From assembly GCA_027579435.1 (NCBI GenBank), contig JANBPK010001039.1, positions 1 to 64,000 of the forward strand: a stretch of DNA of 64,000 nt, in the 5' to 3' direction. The stretch is from Candolleomyces eurysporus (taxonomy: Eukaryota; Basidiomycota; Agaricomycetes; Agaricales; Psathyrellaceae). Every line of letters starts with the position of its first letter. The stretch's first letter is position 1. Positions 39,209 to 49,648 of the stretch are shown piece by piece. The notes under the pieces are model-generated. The model saw only the letters and a program-made list of their open reading frames with translations. It was not told the origin of the DNA and made no database searches. The translations under genes and the position numbers were made by a program.

Positions 39209-40615
39209 TTATTTCCGTTCTAGTAATTGGTAGAATACCGGCTCGAGATCGTTCGTGAGTTCACTCTGCCTGTCGATGTCATCCCAGTTATCACGATCCT
39301 GAAACAGCTTCCTTTCCTCTATGACGATGCGTGATGGGTTGTGTTGATGGAAGGGTTCAATATTTAGTATATTGTAAGGACTGCGTACACTACGTGCGAC
39401 GATTTCGATGAGTTTATTTAGATGCGTAGGCATCGAGTTGTGATGGAATAGGACGGACCCTATTTTGAGGCTCGATCCCGAGCGCCTACTACTAATTCGC
39501 ATACCCGCCAAACCCACGATTGAATGATCAATGGTTATTGCCTCATGATGAAGGTCGTGCAGTACCGCCATGCGACATACCAAAAATGTGCTCGAGGGAG
39601 TCAAGCCCAATTTGAAAGACTCAATGTCTAACTTTTGGGTCAAGGCGCCTCTCTCTATAGTTAATGAGCCTCTGCTCTTGCCAGATCCACGGCGACAAAT
39701 TAAACATAACTAGTAGAAGGATTCTATGGAACGTAGTGTCAATGGTTATCGTAGACTTCGTTTCCCAATGCGTGGGTGAATGCAAGCTCGAATCATCATT
39801 GCGAAGTTATCGGTCGACCCCCAGTCCTTGGTTACGCACAGCGAGATTCAGAAGAATAATCCCTAGAACGCTACTAGTCAAAACGGGGTGCATTGATGTA
39901 GTCAAAAATGATTTAGCGTGTACTCTGCGAAAGCACGGTCATTCTTCACCAGCCGGCTGGTGCAATTCTTTCCGAGGTTGGCCAATGATTCTATGGTGGG
40001 GTCCACAGTCGGAAGGAGATGACCATACTTTGGGTCTATCAATGCTGATGCTGTAAATTGAATAGAAACGCGGGCGGTACCAATGACAGTGCGCGAGAAT
40101 TCGTCTGGACAGATGGTAAAACAGGTGGATGCTGAGAAGAATCAGGGGCAGCACGTAGGTGATGCAGATATCACTAGAATACATCTCCCAAGACAAAGGT
40201 ACCAAGGCGGCAGCAGGGTCTAGACGTGTCGTTCCTGGTCAAGCTCACCACCCGGTGTTTTGGGGCAGATAGACCATGCACTCCCAGACAGTTGACAGAC
40301 TGGAGCCCATGGAATACTTGATGTGTCAGAATCAGATTCTTCAAACGTTGCTGAGGAAGACCATGCTCCTTGTTAGTCACGTCTTCATTGACAGGACCCA
40401 GGTTCGCCCAAAGAGCTGTGGTGGTTGAGATTATTGATAGCCCAGAAAAAATNGCCCAGAAAAGAAGGAAGAGGGGAAAGACCACTAGGCAGATTTTACA
40501 CAGCAAAACTATCCAAGATTCAGTGTAGAGATACGGATACACGGGCTGCAAGGCTTGCGAGGCTTCGAAGATGACGGGCGCCGGCAGCTCGCGAGGCCGG
40601 GTCGGCGACTGCATT
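39209..40615 (-). CDS. Tentative membrane-protein gene or relic, product not recognised
   Basis: A minus-strand frame opens at 40615 with about 120 codons, including a strong hydrophobic segment (SWIVLLCKICLVVFPLFLLF). Further along, 40170-40050 reads DICITYVLPLILLSIHLFYH. Around 39880-39800 another frame reads TSSVLGIILLNLAVRN. At 39560-39209 a hydrophilic charged end (ERKLFQDRDNWDDIDRQSEL) lies behind a GTATGT...TTAGTAG intron. Together this looks like a multi-span membrane protein with a cytosolic tail, but I could not join the parts with consistent phases, so it may be decayed. N at 40453 falls in the first frame and there behaves as a real base. Head-to-head with glutaredoxin, 151 bp apart. 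Confidence 0.3.
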
Positions 40616-40766
40616 GCCGCTGCTGCCGAATGGAAGCTCGTCACATGAGTTGTGCATGATCGGCACATGACGCTGACGCCATCGCAGGCATAGTCACAGC
40701 GAGGTGACCTGCTTATTCTATCACACTTCGAGGGAGCTGGTACATAAGCTCTCGATCGTGTTTTCA

Positions 40767-41385
40767 ATGATCTCCAGATTTCGCTCCGCTCTAACCTCTC
40801 GAGTACCTGCTTCATTCTCTCTTGCTTGGTTTTCATCTTCTGCACCCCCAACAGACATGGCTACCGTTAAGGCGCTCGTCGACGTAGGTGCTATCTGCAG
40901 TCAGAAGGTCGGAATACTGACGTCGCTTGATTCTTTCTAGTCCGCAGTTGAGAAGAACCCCATTGTGATCTTCTCCAAGTCTTGGTGCCCCTATTGCAAA
41001 AAGGCAAAGAACTTGTTGGCCACAGAGTTCAAGGACATCCCGGCGACCATTTTTGAGTATGGAACCACAACCATATCGAAGGATAGGCTTGATAAACCTC
41101 ATGTGCAGATTGGATGAGCGAAACGATGGCTCTGAAATCCAGAACTATCTCCTCCAAAAGACACAGCAGCGAACAGTGCCAAACATTTTCATCAGTAAGC
41201 AGACCTATACTTCCTCGAATAGTGTTCAGCGTCTGACTTGGATTACAGAACAGGAGCACATTGGAGGCAAGTTTCCCATGAGGTTCTACGCTCTGAATGG
41301 CCCGCTCACCCCCCAAAATCTAGGTTTTGACGATACTTCTGCTGCGTTCAACAGCGGAAAGCTCGCCGCTCTCCTGAAGGCGTGA
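40767..41385 (+). CDS. Dithiol glutaredoxin (CPYC), probably mitochondrial with an internal cytosolic start
   Basis: Five exons: 40767-40883, 40941-41056, 41109-41194, 41249-41266 and 41324-41385; phases agree, 132 aa. Active site CPYC in FSKSWCPYCKKAKNLL, cis-Pro motif TVPNIFI, glutathione-binding GG in KQEHIGGFDD, and C-terminal FNSGKLAALLKA. Class I glutaredoxins reduce disulfides and glutathione mixed disulfides. Residues 1-30 are Arg/Ser-rich without acids, a presequence. A second in-frame ATG at 40857 (residue 31, MATVKALVD) would yield the mature cytosolic form, as described for yeast GRX2. The last intron (41267-41323) begins with GCAAGT, a GC-AG intron; no GT donor keeps the frame. 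Confidence 0.92.
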
Positions 41386-41806
41386 GGTTCATCCAGTGAC
41401 TCTTAGTTCGGGCCATGGTTTGCTGAAATTCGATCCCTCAGGTCGCCGAATGCAAGCCTATAGCTGCTGGCGGCAGGAGGATCTTGAGGCCTTGGCGAAT
41501 CCATAATCACAACTGTAGCATGTTCATTGCAACGATTCCCGTAGATATACACTCTTTCATGCTCGATGCCATTACTCCAGATGCACTGCAGTCTACTGCA
41601 GTTGGGTGAGATAATCTTATCTATTACCAAATAGAGATATCTAGGTGCCACGTTATTGGTTTCCGAACGGACGTGGTTGTGACGGAATCATCAAGCTTGT
41701 TCACCAACCAGTACCTCATCGCGACCAACGCTGGCCGTTCAGTTTCAAAAACTCTAGTCCAACTCTAACCACATCATCTGAAGGGAAAGCTTTCGTTCAG
41801 CGCAAC
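41386..41806. promoter_or_regulatory. Spacer between glutaredoxin and DPM3
   Basis: 421 bp holding the glutaredoxin 3' UTR and the DPM3 promoter; same-strand genes. No gene seen. CTGCAGTCTACTGCAG near 41585-41600 is a short imperfect inverted repeat. Confidence 0.4.
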
Positions 41807-42419
41807 ATGGCGAGAGCGCATCGTGTTGGTGCAGGAGTGGCGATCCTCACCGTCGTCTACATACTCGCTTTCTTCCAGATGATTGCTCTGCCCTTCGTCA
41901 GCGAAGCTACCGCTGCAGCCATTCTACCAGTGGTATGTCATATGATCTGAAATGTAACCGTATACTAAAGCCGCTCATTCTTCTATACATTCGCTCTCTA
42001 TTCAATCGTCGACGTCGAAACCAATTCGAAACCATCTCACTGTCCCGCAATCAGTTGCCTTGGTGGTTACTAGTCTCATTTGGGGCATACTCGCTTTGGT
42101 CACTGGGCTTGGGACTGTATACATTTAGGGATTGTCCAGAGGCCTATAACGAACTCATGGGGGTGAGTTTTCGCAGAACAAGACCCAGTTATCTCCATCC
42201 TCTCCAAACTTGGATTGGCGCTGAGTGCCCCATGAACTTTATTCTTTGGCGATTTTCTCTCAAGCGCATCCACGACGTATACCCCTGTCCCCTTTGATAT
42301 ATTGCCATATCCTCCCTTTTGAATCTCACCGATTCTCAGAACTCTTTGCTGACGAACGTCTATAGGAAATTTCTGCAGCCAAAAACGACCTGCGAGCGAA
42401 AGGCGTTACCGTGGATTAG
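41807..42419 (+). CDS. DPM3: Dolichol-phosphate mannosyltransferase subunit 3
   Basis: Three exons: 41807-41932, 42055-42162 and 42366-42419; phases agree, 95 aa, the usual size. Two hydrophobic helices (about residues 10-38 and 43-63), then LPWWLLVSFGAYSLWSLG, GLYTFRDCPEAYNELMG, and the end EISAAKNDLRAKGVTVD, all diagnostic of DPM3. It is an ER membrane protein whose C-terminal coiled coil tethers the catalytic DPM1 subunit; the complex makes dolichol-phosphate-mannose for N-glycans, O-mannosylation and GPI anchors. The start at 41807 gives the expected short cytosolic N-terminus; upstream in-frame codons do not look like coding sequence. Intron 2 is 203 bp. Confidence 0.93.
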
Positions 42420-44926
42420 TCTTTCTTGTTGTCATCAACGTGTAATGAAGAATTTTTAGACCTGACACTCGCGCAGCCCGGCTGCTGAAGCTGTCGACAG
42501 AGTAATCAAGCAGGTAACGACCAATACCCCTTTCAGCGTTCCGTAAATTAGGGCCATTACGTCTAGAGAAGGCTCTCACTGCTTTTACACTGCGACTTCT
42601 CGTACCTGGGTGCAGTCAGCTCTCTCTCAGAGAACCCCGGAAAGACACAGCTATCCTGGCGACTTGATAGGTCAATCACACCCGCTCATCCGGTGCATTC
42701 CTTACCTTCTCACAGCTCGTCATCATCTCAAGATTTCTTGACCCATCGGGATTTTTCCTTTTCCTCTGCAACAAATAATTGCTCAGGACATAACAGAGAG
42801 CAAAATAAGACGTGACAGGTCTTCTATGATGATGAACTGGGGTAAGATTAGCTCCTTTTGTAGATTCACGTCTACGACTAACTTCCATGTTTCCTGTTCT
42901 AGCAGGCTTCTCGGGATCCGAAGGCTCATTGTGTGGCCGACAATCTCGCGAGCGCATTCACGCAGCTACCCACAAACAATGAATAAGTCAGTGGGGACGA
43001 CTGTGATCACATATATATCGGGTTTTTTGAACTAGCTCAGTTTCCGAGATGCCTGTCTTTCCGAGAAGAGAAGAGAGAAAACGCGCCAGGCCAGATTGAA
43101 GCCGACAACTCAATCATCGTCATTGCCTGCTTCTTTGGAACAGAACGGAAACAAATGTGTGATGATGACTCGTCTCTTCGTAAGTACGCGACTCGGAGTT
43201 TAGACCAGACAATCCGATTTTGTGGACCCTGCCTCCCTGCTGCCTCGTGTCGTACAACCAGATTTTGTCCATACTAGGAATAGACGAGGTACCTTGTTTT
43301 ATCTGGGCGCGTCTTGGGGAAGCCTGTGCATGGGCGCACAGGTGTTTCTGGATGGGGACGCTGTCACAAATTGGGGCGCTCTATCATCCAGCCAGGCTCC
43401 TCTATTCAGTTCACATGTGACCGTCCACGCTTCCTGCACCATAGCGCACGAAGGGGCACGCGACGCATCCCTCTTCCGACCCACACGAGGAGGTGCGCGT
43501 CTCGAACTCTATTTTCTCCTGACATTCCTAAACTATTTTCTGAGTTTGATTTCTCTGGCTCAAGTGACACGATTTCTGAGCCCCGAATGTGCTTTGATTC
43601 AGCGAACACACGTTTTGTGGAGCTTTGGATGTCAGCGACTCCCCATACCTTCTGTCCGATGGGTTTGTTTGCCGATATCCCTTCTTCGCTTTCGAGATCG
43701 TGTTCTCTGAGGTGCCACCAGCGTGTCCGGCACTTCCTTTCGCAGATAACCCTTGTGGTCCCCTATTTTTCTTGGGGTGTTACATGACCCCTAACCATGC
43801 TGGAACCTTCCATCCCCTTGTGCACAGATGTGTATCATCTTAACCTTCACATCTCGTCCCAACCCAGCATTGCCTACCTGCAGTGTAGACTCCCATTGGT
43901 CATGTTATTCAAATTTGACGTTGGCGTTAAGGTAATTAAGGTTCGTGCTGTCCAGCCAGAATTCAGCGAGTCGCAAGCCTAGCTACCTTCCCTTCGCACG
44001 AAGACCTGGCGTTGCTGTGTAGAGGATCCGACTCGACACAACTCTTCCCTTCTATTCTATTTGCGTTTCACCTGTTCGAGGCGCTTAACCTAAAAATTTA
44101 ACAACCACCGGCAGGAACTCGATAGTCTACCCATTCTCTATTAGGGGGGATGAATCTCACCCTCGGCCGCTATGTGCGTCAACTCTTCTCCGGTGGGACG
44201 TATAGCATAGTAACGGCACAAGGTCCCAATAGTGCGTGTATGGTCCCTTGAGCTTACCGTTTTTATAACTCTTGAACTTTCGAAATGAACCAACATTGTT
44301 CTTTGCAATTGCTGCCTCGATCTAGGTCTTAACCGAGCTACCTATCAAAAGCGGGCTGTGGCTTCTCCTCCGCCGCTCTCCAGATAGGGGAAATTGGGTT
44401 TGTAGAAGGTCAGAGGTCCTACGATCATCCAGGCCACGTTTATGTTCGAAGATGGCGATGCAATCATGCGGTGTATGGATCTACAGAACACCTCTGCTTC
44501 GTGAGCGTCGTCGTATCGCCTCCATTCTCATCGCGTACTAACGGCAGTCGGAGGATCTCTGGCAAAGGTCCCCGACCTCGATATAATGTGTTATTAGGGC
44601 TGTACGACCGGTGACTACGAGCGAATTAAATATATATGACCATTGAGCAGAAAACGAATTGTCCGATGAGAAATGAGATGTACCGCAGCAAAGGAAGATG
44701 TCTGGTAAGTAAGTAGTGTGAGTCCGTCCATGTCAATTAAGGTGCCTGTCTGTCCGCTCTGTTGTGTTATGTGTCGTACGACTTATTAGCCATTAGGTAG
44801 ACTGGAGAAAAAGAGTCCCATGTGTGAGTGAAAATCAACCGAAGCCACCGCCTCTGTTCGCCTTGCGTCCTCTCCCTCCATGCAAGTGCACAGCCCCGCC
44901 GGCCGACTTATTTCCTACCTGCTCAA
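42420..44926. other. 2.5 kb region without a supported gene
   Basis: The longest frame is plus-strand 43222-43710 (162 codons), which includes a hydrophobic ELYFLLTFLNYFLSLISLAQ but no recognisable domain and overlaps other open frames. 42676-42957 on the minus strand is also unassigned. The right part (44000-44880) shows nothing beyond the 3' flank of the next, minus-strand gene. Confidence 0.4.
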
Positions 44927-47640
44927 CTACTTCCCATTCTTGAGATTGGGCGATGAAGTAAACCTAGGCCTGTTCATCCAAAGCCCGCCTTTCCCTCCCC
45001 CTCCCCCTCCGTTCTCTCCGTGCCCATTCGCACCGGCACCGGTCGCTTTGGACAACGAGGAAGTGTTCTTCTCGGACATCAATGCCCCAAACTCGCCAGC
45101 TAAATCGTAAGCTGATTTGGGTCTTACGGGACCCACCGACGATAATCTATTGCTACCACTCCCTCCTCCAAAAGTACCGTTGAGGTTGGGGACAGCAAGC
45201 CCACCACCTCCGCTGCCACCATTTGGAGGAGGCGATACCATCCCATTCGGCGAGAACACTCCATTGCCATTAGGATTAGCAGGAGGGACGACTTGCATCC
45301 CGAAGCTGGCAAACGGCGGGAGCATCATCGAGCCCTGCATCGGCGAGCCCATAGGCATCCCCATCGTCGTCTGTGGCGGGCTAAGAGGCATCCCCGACAT
45401 CCCCGACATCCCGGTTAGCATCGGGTTCAGAGGTGACATCATTGGCATTCTGGAGCTGGGGAACTGCATGCCTTGTTGTTGCGGATGTCTCTTGACCGTC
45501 ATAGGTGGTGTGGATCGGGAGCTGGAGGGCTCCAGAAGGTGTTGGAGGGCGAAGAGAGTCATGAAAGCGTCGTTGCCTGCGTTATGCAGAGCGCAATTCG
45601 GTAAGACGACTGGGTGGTGTGGCTGGTGTTGGTGTGGTGTACTCCCGCCCTGGCCACTGCCGCTGCCACTACCATCGGGGGTGGAAGAAGGAGGCGGGGG
45701 ATTGATGAGCGGGAGCGTGAGCGAAATAAGGAGGTGCTCGAGGGAGAGTGTCGTCCCGTTAAGACGAGGTCTCTCGGTCTTTGGGTCCATTATGACGCCC
45801 CGAAGGCCAGAGTTGTACATGCCCCGCTCGAGGACGGCGGTGTCGATCATTAGCATGTTGCTTGGGAGTTCTGGTTGAATAAGGATGGTCAGTAAGGAAA
45901 TCAACAATAAAGGAACAAAAAGGAAGAAAATAAAATAGAATGTGGGTCGAAACGCAAGGCCAAAGGGTACCACGATGATATCTCTTGGTGTCGCAACGAC
46001 ATGACCGAGGCAATCGGCAAAAGGTATTTTGGGATGAACATGAACCAAGATGCGACTTACTGATCTTCATCTCTTCCAATCTCGCAAGATCTCCTTGAAG
46101 ACCATGAGCCACCAGAACCAGGGTATTGGCGACGGTCTCGGAATCTGGACTGGCGAGACTACTGTTGAATGTTGAGTATTGATTGATTGCAAACCGGTTC
46201 GAAAGCACAAGGGGGGCGAAGGTGACAGTAGGATCAGCACTTGGCGTTCGAGGGACAGATAGCGCAAGGAACAGCGAGATGACGGACCTGATTATCGTCT
46301 GAATGATCTGGGGTAGCTTCCCCTTCGAGATAACTTGGCTCTCCCCAAACTGTCAAATTTAATGAATGATACTTCTGTCAGCGAAAACTGTCTCGAATGG
46401 GTGGATAGCTGGGGAAGGGTAGGTATTTACCGCATACTACGCCGAGTGAAAGAGCAGAGATAACGATTTTAGCAGTCAGACAGATGTATGAAGAAAGCAT
46501 AAATGAAAGAGGCACATACCTGCCAGGGGTATGTCGGACTATGCTTGTTTACAATCTTGTCAGCGTACTCGGCGACGATGTAGTGTCCTTTCCTGTTCGC
46601 ATTGCGTTACGAACGAATGAAATCGGCGATCAGTGCCGGCGGCAACTAGTGGTGAGAGAAACACCGACCTGTAGTTCGTGTCGGGTGATGGAGGCCAATG
46701 TCCGAGACTAATAACGCAATCGTAAGCACTAGAACGCTTCGGTCCGTTCGAAAAGGAACGAAAGAAAAACGGGGTACGAGAAGCAGGGGAAGGGGAAAGA
46801 TGCCCGACATGACAGCAGACAACAGAAGAAGAGAAGGCAGGCGGCCTGACGGGCGAGAAGACAGACAGGACAAGAACAGACAGGGACGAACGTACGATTC
46901 AAGGTGCCCACAGCGTAGTGCCGCATAACCCCATTCCAATACAGTATGTTCGTTCCTCTCGTTCCATTCGAAATCGATGGCCAAAAAGGTCTTGTCCCTC
47001 TTTTCCCAGAGCTCTCGTATGACCTTTGGCTCTCCCGATCGGACCCTCGTTTTGACAGCAGCGAGGTGGGCGGCCGGGAGGGTTGCGTATAATCGCGAGT
47101 AGGTCACGTAGTCGGAGACGTGACGTTGGCGACGTTGGCTTGTCTCGAACGGGGTTACTTGGAGGATGTTGGGAGCCTGGGGTAGAGTTTCACCGAATCT
47201 AGGAAACGAGATGACAATGTCAGCGGGGATCGAACTCCCTGGTAGAATGCATTCTTCTGCGAGTCTCACCTGGTCTTTACCATCTTGATGAAGCTGTTGA
47301 TAGCTGTGAGGCGTGTAACGATATGGGCTTTGCCCGTCCATGAGTCGGTCACAGTGATTACAGGCCAAGAGAACCCTAGAAATTCATCGAAAGATTCGAA
47401 GAAGCCCCCCCCATGACCTCTCATACCTAGGAGGTGTGTGTCAAAGCCAGCCGGTAGAGCACTCTCTTATGCGAGCTCACCATGGGATATTGTATACTTG
47501 GAAATAGCCAATGTAGGCCGAATAAATCTACCCAGAACGATGAGGACTGTGGGTCGATTCCAGCGAGGCTCAAAGCAACGCACCGAATGAAGATCATACT
47601 CCCAAGCCTTGGGATCCACAAGCACAAAGTCGTTACTCAT
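44927..47640 (-). CDS. Gfd2/YDR514C-like protein with a DEDD-type (RNase H fold) domain
   Basis: Ten exons: 47640-47584, 47527-47481, 47426-47270, 47198-46896, 46707-46669, 46592-46520, 46436-46431, 46349-46288, 46161-46061 and 45870-44927; about 595 aa. Blocks: FIKMVKTRFGE, then KTFLAIDFEWNERN (first acidic motif), TVLEWGYAALRCGHLE, GHWPPSPDTNYRKGHYIVAE, YAFGESQVISKGKLP, LVLVAHGLQGDL, MLMIDTAVLERGMYN, LSLEHLL, and NCALHNAGNDAFMTLFALQ with the last His and Asp. These follow the 3'-5' exonuclease-like fold of yeast Gfd2, a multicopy suppressor of DBP5 mRNA-export defects. The C-terminal 200 residues are Gly/Pro/Met-rich and disordered. Exon 7 is 6 nt. The frame needs one base fewer in the G8 run at 47405-47412. 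Confidence 0.8.
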
Positions 47641-49449
47641 TCCTCCTTCAAATAAAAGCACAGGTCATGAAGAGATTCGCAAGAATCCCTGCCGTCGTGT
47701 CGTGGTCGTCGAAGCACTCGAATGCACTGGTGTCAACGTGGTATCCGATGGCCAGCAAGTTTGAGCTTAACGCTGGGTCAACCCGCTTGCTCGCTGAGGT
47801 ATGAGCAGAGGCTTGGAGCCTGATTATTGAGTAGACTAACCTCGAGAAGAGTGGTGGGCAAGGCTAGGTAGGAGCTGACCATTCCAGCCGCCAATTGAGC
47901 CCATTTCCCCATCAGTCACCCATGCATTGATGGCCGTCGAAAATGCTCTCGAGATCGTTCTTGTTCCTAAAACCCGACGACCATGGCGGGCGCCAAGTCC
48001 TAGACGACGTACATTTGGCAGGCCAAAATGACAGAGACAGTGCGTATGCTGGCAATTTCTGGCGATGACCCTTTGTTGACATTCAGGCCCGACATCGATA
48101 GGGGTTCATGATCACCAGATGGCTGGGTTCTGCGAACGCCGTGAACAACGCGAAGAGCAAGCCAGTATTGCTTCTAAACGGTGTCCGACGAGGTTAAAGG
48201 CAGGGAAGCCCGTCCATCAACAAGTGGAGCTCGGCGAGATAGCTAATCCAAGCCATGACGGATATAAACCGTCATAGAGCTGGTAAGTATAGGGGAACCA
48301 CCTACGAGAGGTCGACGTGACGCCAACGGTTTTCAGGAGGTACGGACAGGTTCTTATATCCCTTCAAGCTGCGAGGTGAACACTGCCCGCACACACCTGT
48401 CGCGAAACGTCGGATACGGAAGGCCGGACTTTCTCCCTCTTGACAGATTAGCCATCTGCTGGAATAGTTCGGCATTGCACCAGGGCTATCGGGTAACAGG
48501 ACCCCCTCATTCCCCTGCATTGTAACGGTTCAAGTGAGGAATCCCATCTCCGTAATCGTCAATCGACCGAAGCCATACCCTCGAGCTTTCTTCTTCCTCT
48601 AACCATGCTCCCCACAACTTCGTCGTCCCATGGCCCACACCTCAGGCCTCACTGAGCTCTCCCGGCCCTCCCCAAACGTGAAGCACTTGTGCACCGTCCA
48701 TCCTGAATGGAAGGGCCATTCGAAGAGTCAGAACTAGACCGCCAGGAGGTGAGTTGACCCGCTAGCCAAAGATTAATCTGGCAATATCTGAATAGGTTTG
48801 ATGTAGACCTACTCTCTTTTCTACCTTCTTTGTGCGATGTTACGGAGAATGTCAAAAGCTCTATGCTTACGAAGGTTAGGGTGATGGCCGCTATCTAGAA
48901 CGCTACGAGAAGAACCACACCCGTCAAGGCTTTGGGTGTCAACGACGTCACTGGGTGCATCTCTCGACCCCACCGTGTGCCCTCATCGAGATTGCCACCG
49001 GAATGTTCACGCTCAAAGCCCGTAAAATGGAGGCATCACGGCCGACCATTGGAAGAGGTATGTCGTCACACTATCTGTCTTGTCGACTATGTGATTCTAA
49101 ACTAAATTTTACCTCCTAGCATCCGGTCAAGCGCTTTTACCAGCCCTAATCCCCTCGCTAACCGTCTGCAACATGACCAATCGTCCGAATGCCGTCATGA
49201 AACGAACCGCATCGTCAAATCTATACGGAGGGAGTGGGACAGCCCGAAGGACCATGTCGACCTAGCTTTGGCGGATTCGACACACTAAAGGAATCGATGT
49301 CTTCACTGTATCCACAATGACACCCTAGCGAAGGAATTATCATTTAACACGCAGAAAGGACATAAATCTGAGGTTAAAGTATCGTCAATTTCAAAGATCG
49401 GTAGGGTATATTCCGCGAAGCAATGGCTGCCCTATCGGGCCCTATGTCA
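47641..49449. other. 1.8 kb region without a supported gene
   Basis: Left end is the promoter of the Gfd2-like gene. The rest has only short frames. A plus-strand stretch at about 48620-48720 reads PNVKHLCTVHPEWKGHSKSQ before a stop, and about 49120-49250 reads ALLPALIPSLTVCNMT; both may be relics. No link to the F-box genes could be shown. Confidence 0.4.
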
Positions 49450-49483
49450 CGTTGTTTGGACTTATCGTGGGATCCAAACAACG
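49450..49483. promoter_or_regulatory. Inverted repeat upstream of F-box gene 1
   Basis: CGTTGTTTGGA, a 12 nt spacer, then TCCAAACAACG: 11 bp perfect arms. Lies about 165 bp before the start codon. A matching copy with the same 12 nt spacer precedes F-box gene 2. It could be a dimeric factor's operator. Confidence 0.6.
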
Positions 49484-49648
49484 CGCTTGGACTCCGTTCG
49501 GGTTTTCGGATCATGCATTCGCATTTCTTTCTCTCTCCATCTTCCATCACCCTGTGTACTACTTCGATAAATTTCTGAGCGGGATACTGAGGAAAGTATT
49601 CATTCACCGATGCCTAGTTCTCATGCTGACGTTCATACTTCAAATAGC

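Noticed and set aside
45117..45878. 253-codon plus-strand frame with Gly/Pro/Ile repeats
   Set aside because: Antisense shadow of the Gly/Pro/Met-rich C-terminus of the Gfd2-like gene.
44927..46048. Unspliced 373-codon minus-strand frame with an apparent membrane segment
   Set aside because: Its first 60 codons are the 190 nt intron 46060-45871 read through; splicing yields the conserved EMKIKLPSNMLMIDTA instead.
47481..47661. Separate small gene upstream of the Gfd2-like gene
   Set aside because: It resolves into the first two exons of that gene (MSNDFVLVDPKAWEYDLHS, then IYSAYIGYFQVYNIPW).
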